Below, in pieces: positions 63,376-64,000 of a DNA stretch of 64,000 bases. The notes below the pieces were generated by a model that was not told the DNA's origin, ran no database searches, and was given only the letters and a program-made list of their open reading frames with translations. Every line of letters starts with the position of its first letter. Position 1 is the stretch's first letter. The stretch lies in assembly GCA_965153455.1 (NCBI GenBank), contig OZ234499.1, positions 10,226,271-10,290,270 on the forward strand. The letters are read 5' to 3'. The translations under genes were made by a program, and so were the position numbers. This DNA is from Sphagnum compactum (lineage: Eukaryota; Bryophyta; Sphagnopsida; Sphagnales).

Positions 63376-64000
63376 CTGTCTACAGTACCCAATGCCAGTA
63401 GTCAACTGACTAGAAAACTTCTCCCCAGGAAAAACAGTGGGCTGGCATCAAGCCTCAGGTTATCAATTTGGAGGTCAAAGATTCAGATCAGAACATGGTA
63501 ATGACGAACTCATCGTTCAACTGATCACAAGCCTCTCCACTCTTTCTTCCAGTTTTCAGGAACAAAGCTTTTGTGTACTTTTTCCAGGTGCAAGAAAACG
63601 ATTAGAAACCTGCAGGCCTACTATCTGAAGAGCTTGATGGGGATATTGACAAGGGCCTGCACATAAGTGCCATGAAAATGGCAAATGCTCCATGGGCATC
63701 ACCTCCATCACCACTTTTCACCATTGGTGCCACCATCTCTGACATCACCCAAACCCAACCTTTCTAAGCAAAAGGCATTATTGACCATGGACCTGAACTC
63801 AAGCTTTCATTTCCATTAGTAAGAGGTTGGATGAACCTGTGAAAATTGGACATTGGATGAGTGTGGGAAACTTGAAGATTTGGGGAAGTGGGTCCATGTA
63901 CAAACCTAAAGAAGAGGGTTATGTTACAAGAGTTAGACATTGGACAAACCCCAGGAAGCGCAACAGAAGGACAATTTGACAGAGTTCAACAATGCAAGAA
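63376..64000. other. Right edge, nothing recognised
   Basis: If more of the HMG-CoA lyase copy existed, its upstream exons would lie here or beyond the edge. I could not find them in the visible 625 bases. Confidence 0.35.

Overview
The window looks like nuclear DNA of a land plant: AT-rich, gene-poor, with intron-containing plant genes and many plant-type transposon remnants. The proteins match plant families (a BAHD/HCT acyltransferase, the mitochondrial fission factor ELM1, a G2484-1-like alanine-rich protein, HMG-CoA lyase). They are fairly divergent from the angiosperm versions I know, so a fern, lycophyte or gymnosperm is possible; that is inference. No tools were run. All exon boundaries come from reading frames, GT/AG sites and phase consistency.

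Layout. 1-1,326 (minus): 5' two thirds of an HCT-type acyltransferase, cut by the left edge. About 2.9-4.3 kb: non-coding sequence with two copies of a dispersed repeat (a third copy lies at 20.4 kb). 5.2-6.8 kb (minus): a decayed Helitron of the endonuclease-bearing (Helentron) type that has lost its Rep/helicase core. 7.4-8.9 kb: about ten copies of a ~135-bp tandem repeat. 10,983-11,803: a small non-autonomous hAT element with a perfect 8-bp target duplication. 14,152-20,155: a 6-kb hAT element with a decayed transposase, inserted in the B-box of a tRNA-derived SINE. 20.2-27.7 kb: non-coding sequence, local repeats and one unidentified decayed coding stretch.

27,737-31,846 is a 4.1-kb non-autonomous CACTA (En/Spm) element with CACTA-type ends, a GAA target duplication and an interior made of degenerate arrays. 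35.6-38.5 kb holds further simple arrays, one of them interrupted by an 816-bp insert flanked by TA. 41,296-46,183 (plus) is a complete ten-exon ELM1 gene (442 residues). 51,728 to at least 58,462 (minus) is a nine-exon or longer gene with a G2484-1-like alanine-rich segment followed by an unusual 833-residue exon of about 28 lysine-rich repeats; the Agenet domains expected in that family are not visible. 61,232-61,955 is a probable second small hAT element. 63,129-63,375 (minus) is a frameshifted fragment of HMG-CoA lyase.

The genes do not form a pathway. HCT belongs to phenylpropanoid/lignin metabolism, ELM1 to mitochondrial division, and the G2484-1-like protein is probably nuclear. The main interest lies in the nested transposons, with boundaries supported by target-site duplications, and in the minisatellite that has become most of a coding exon.
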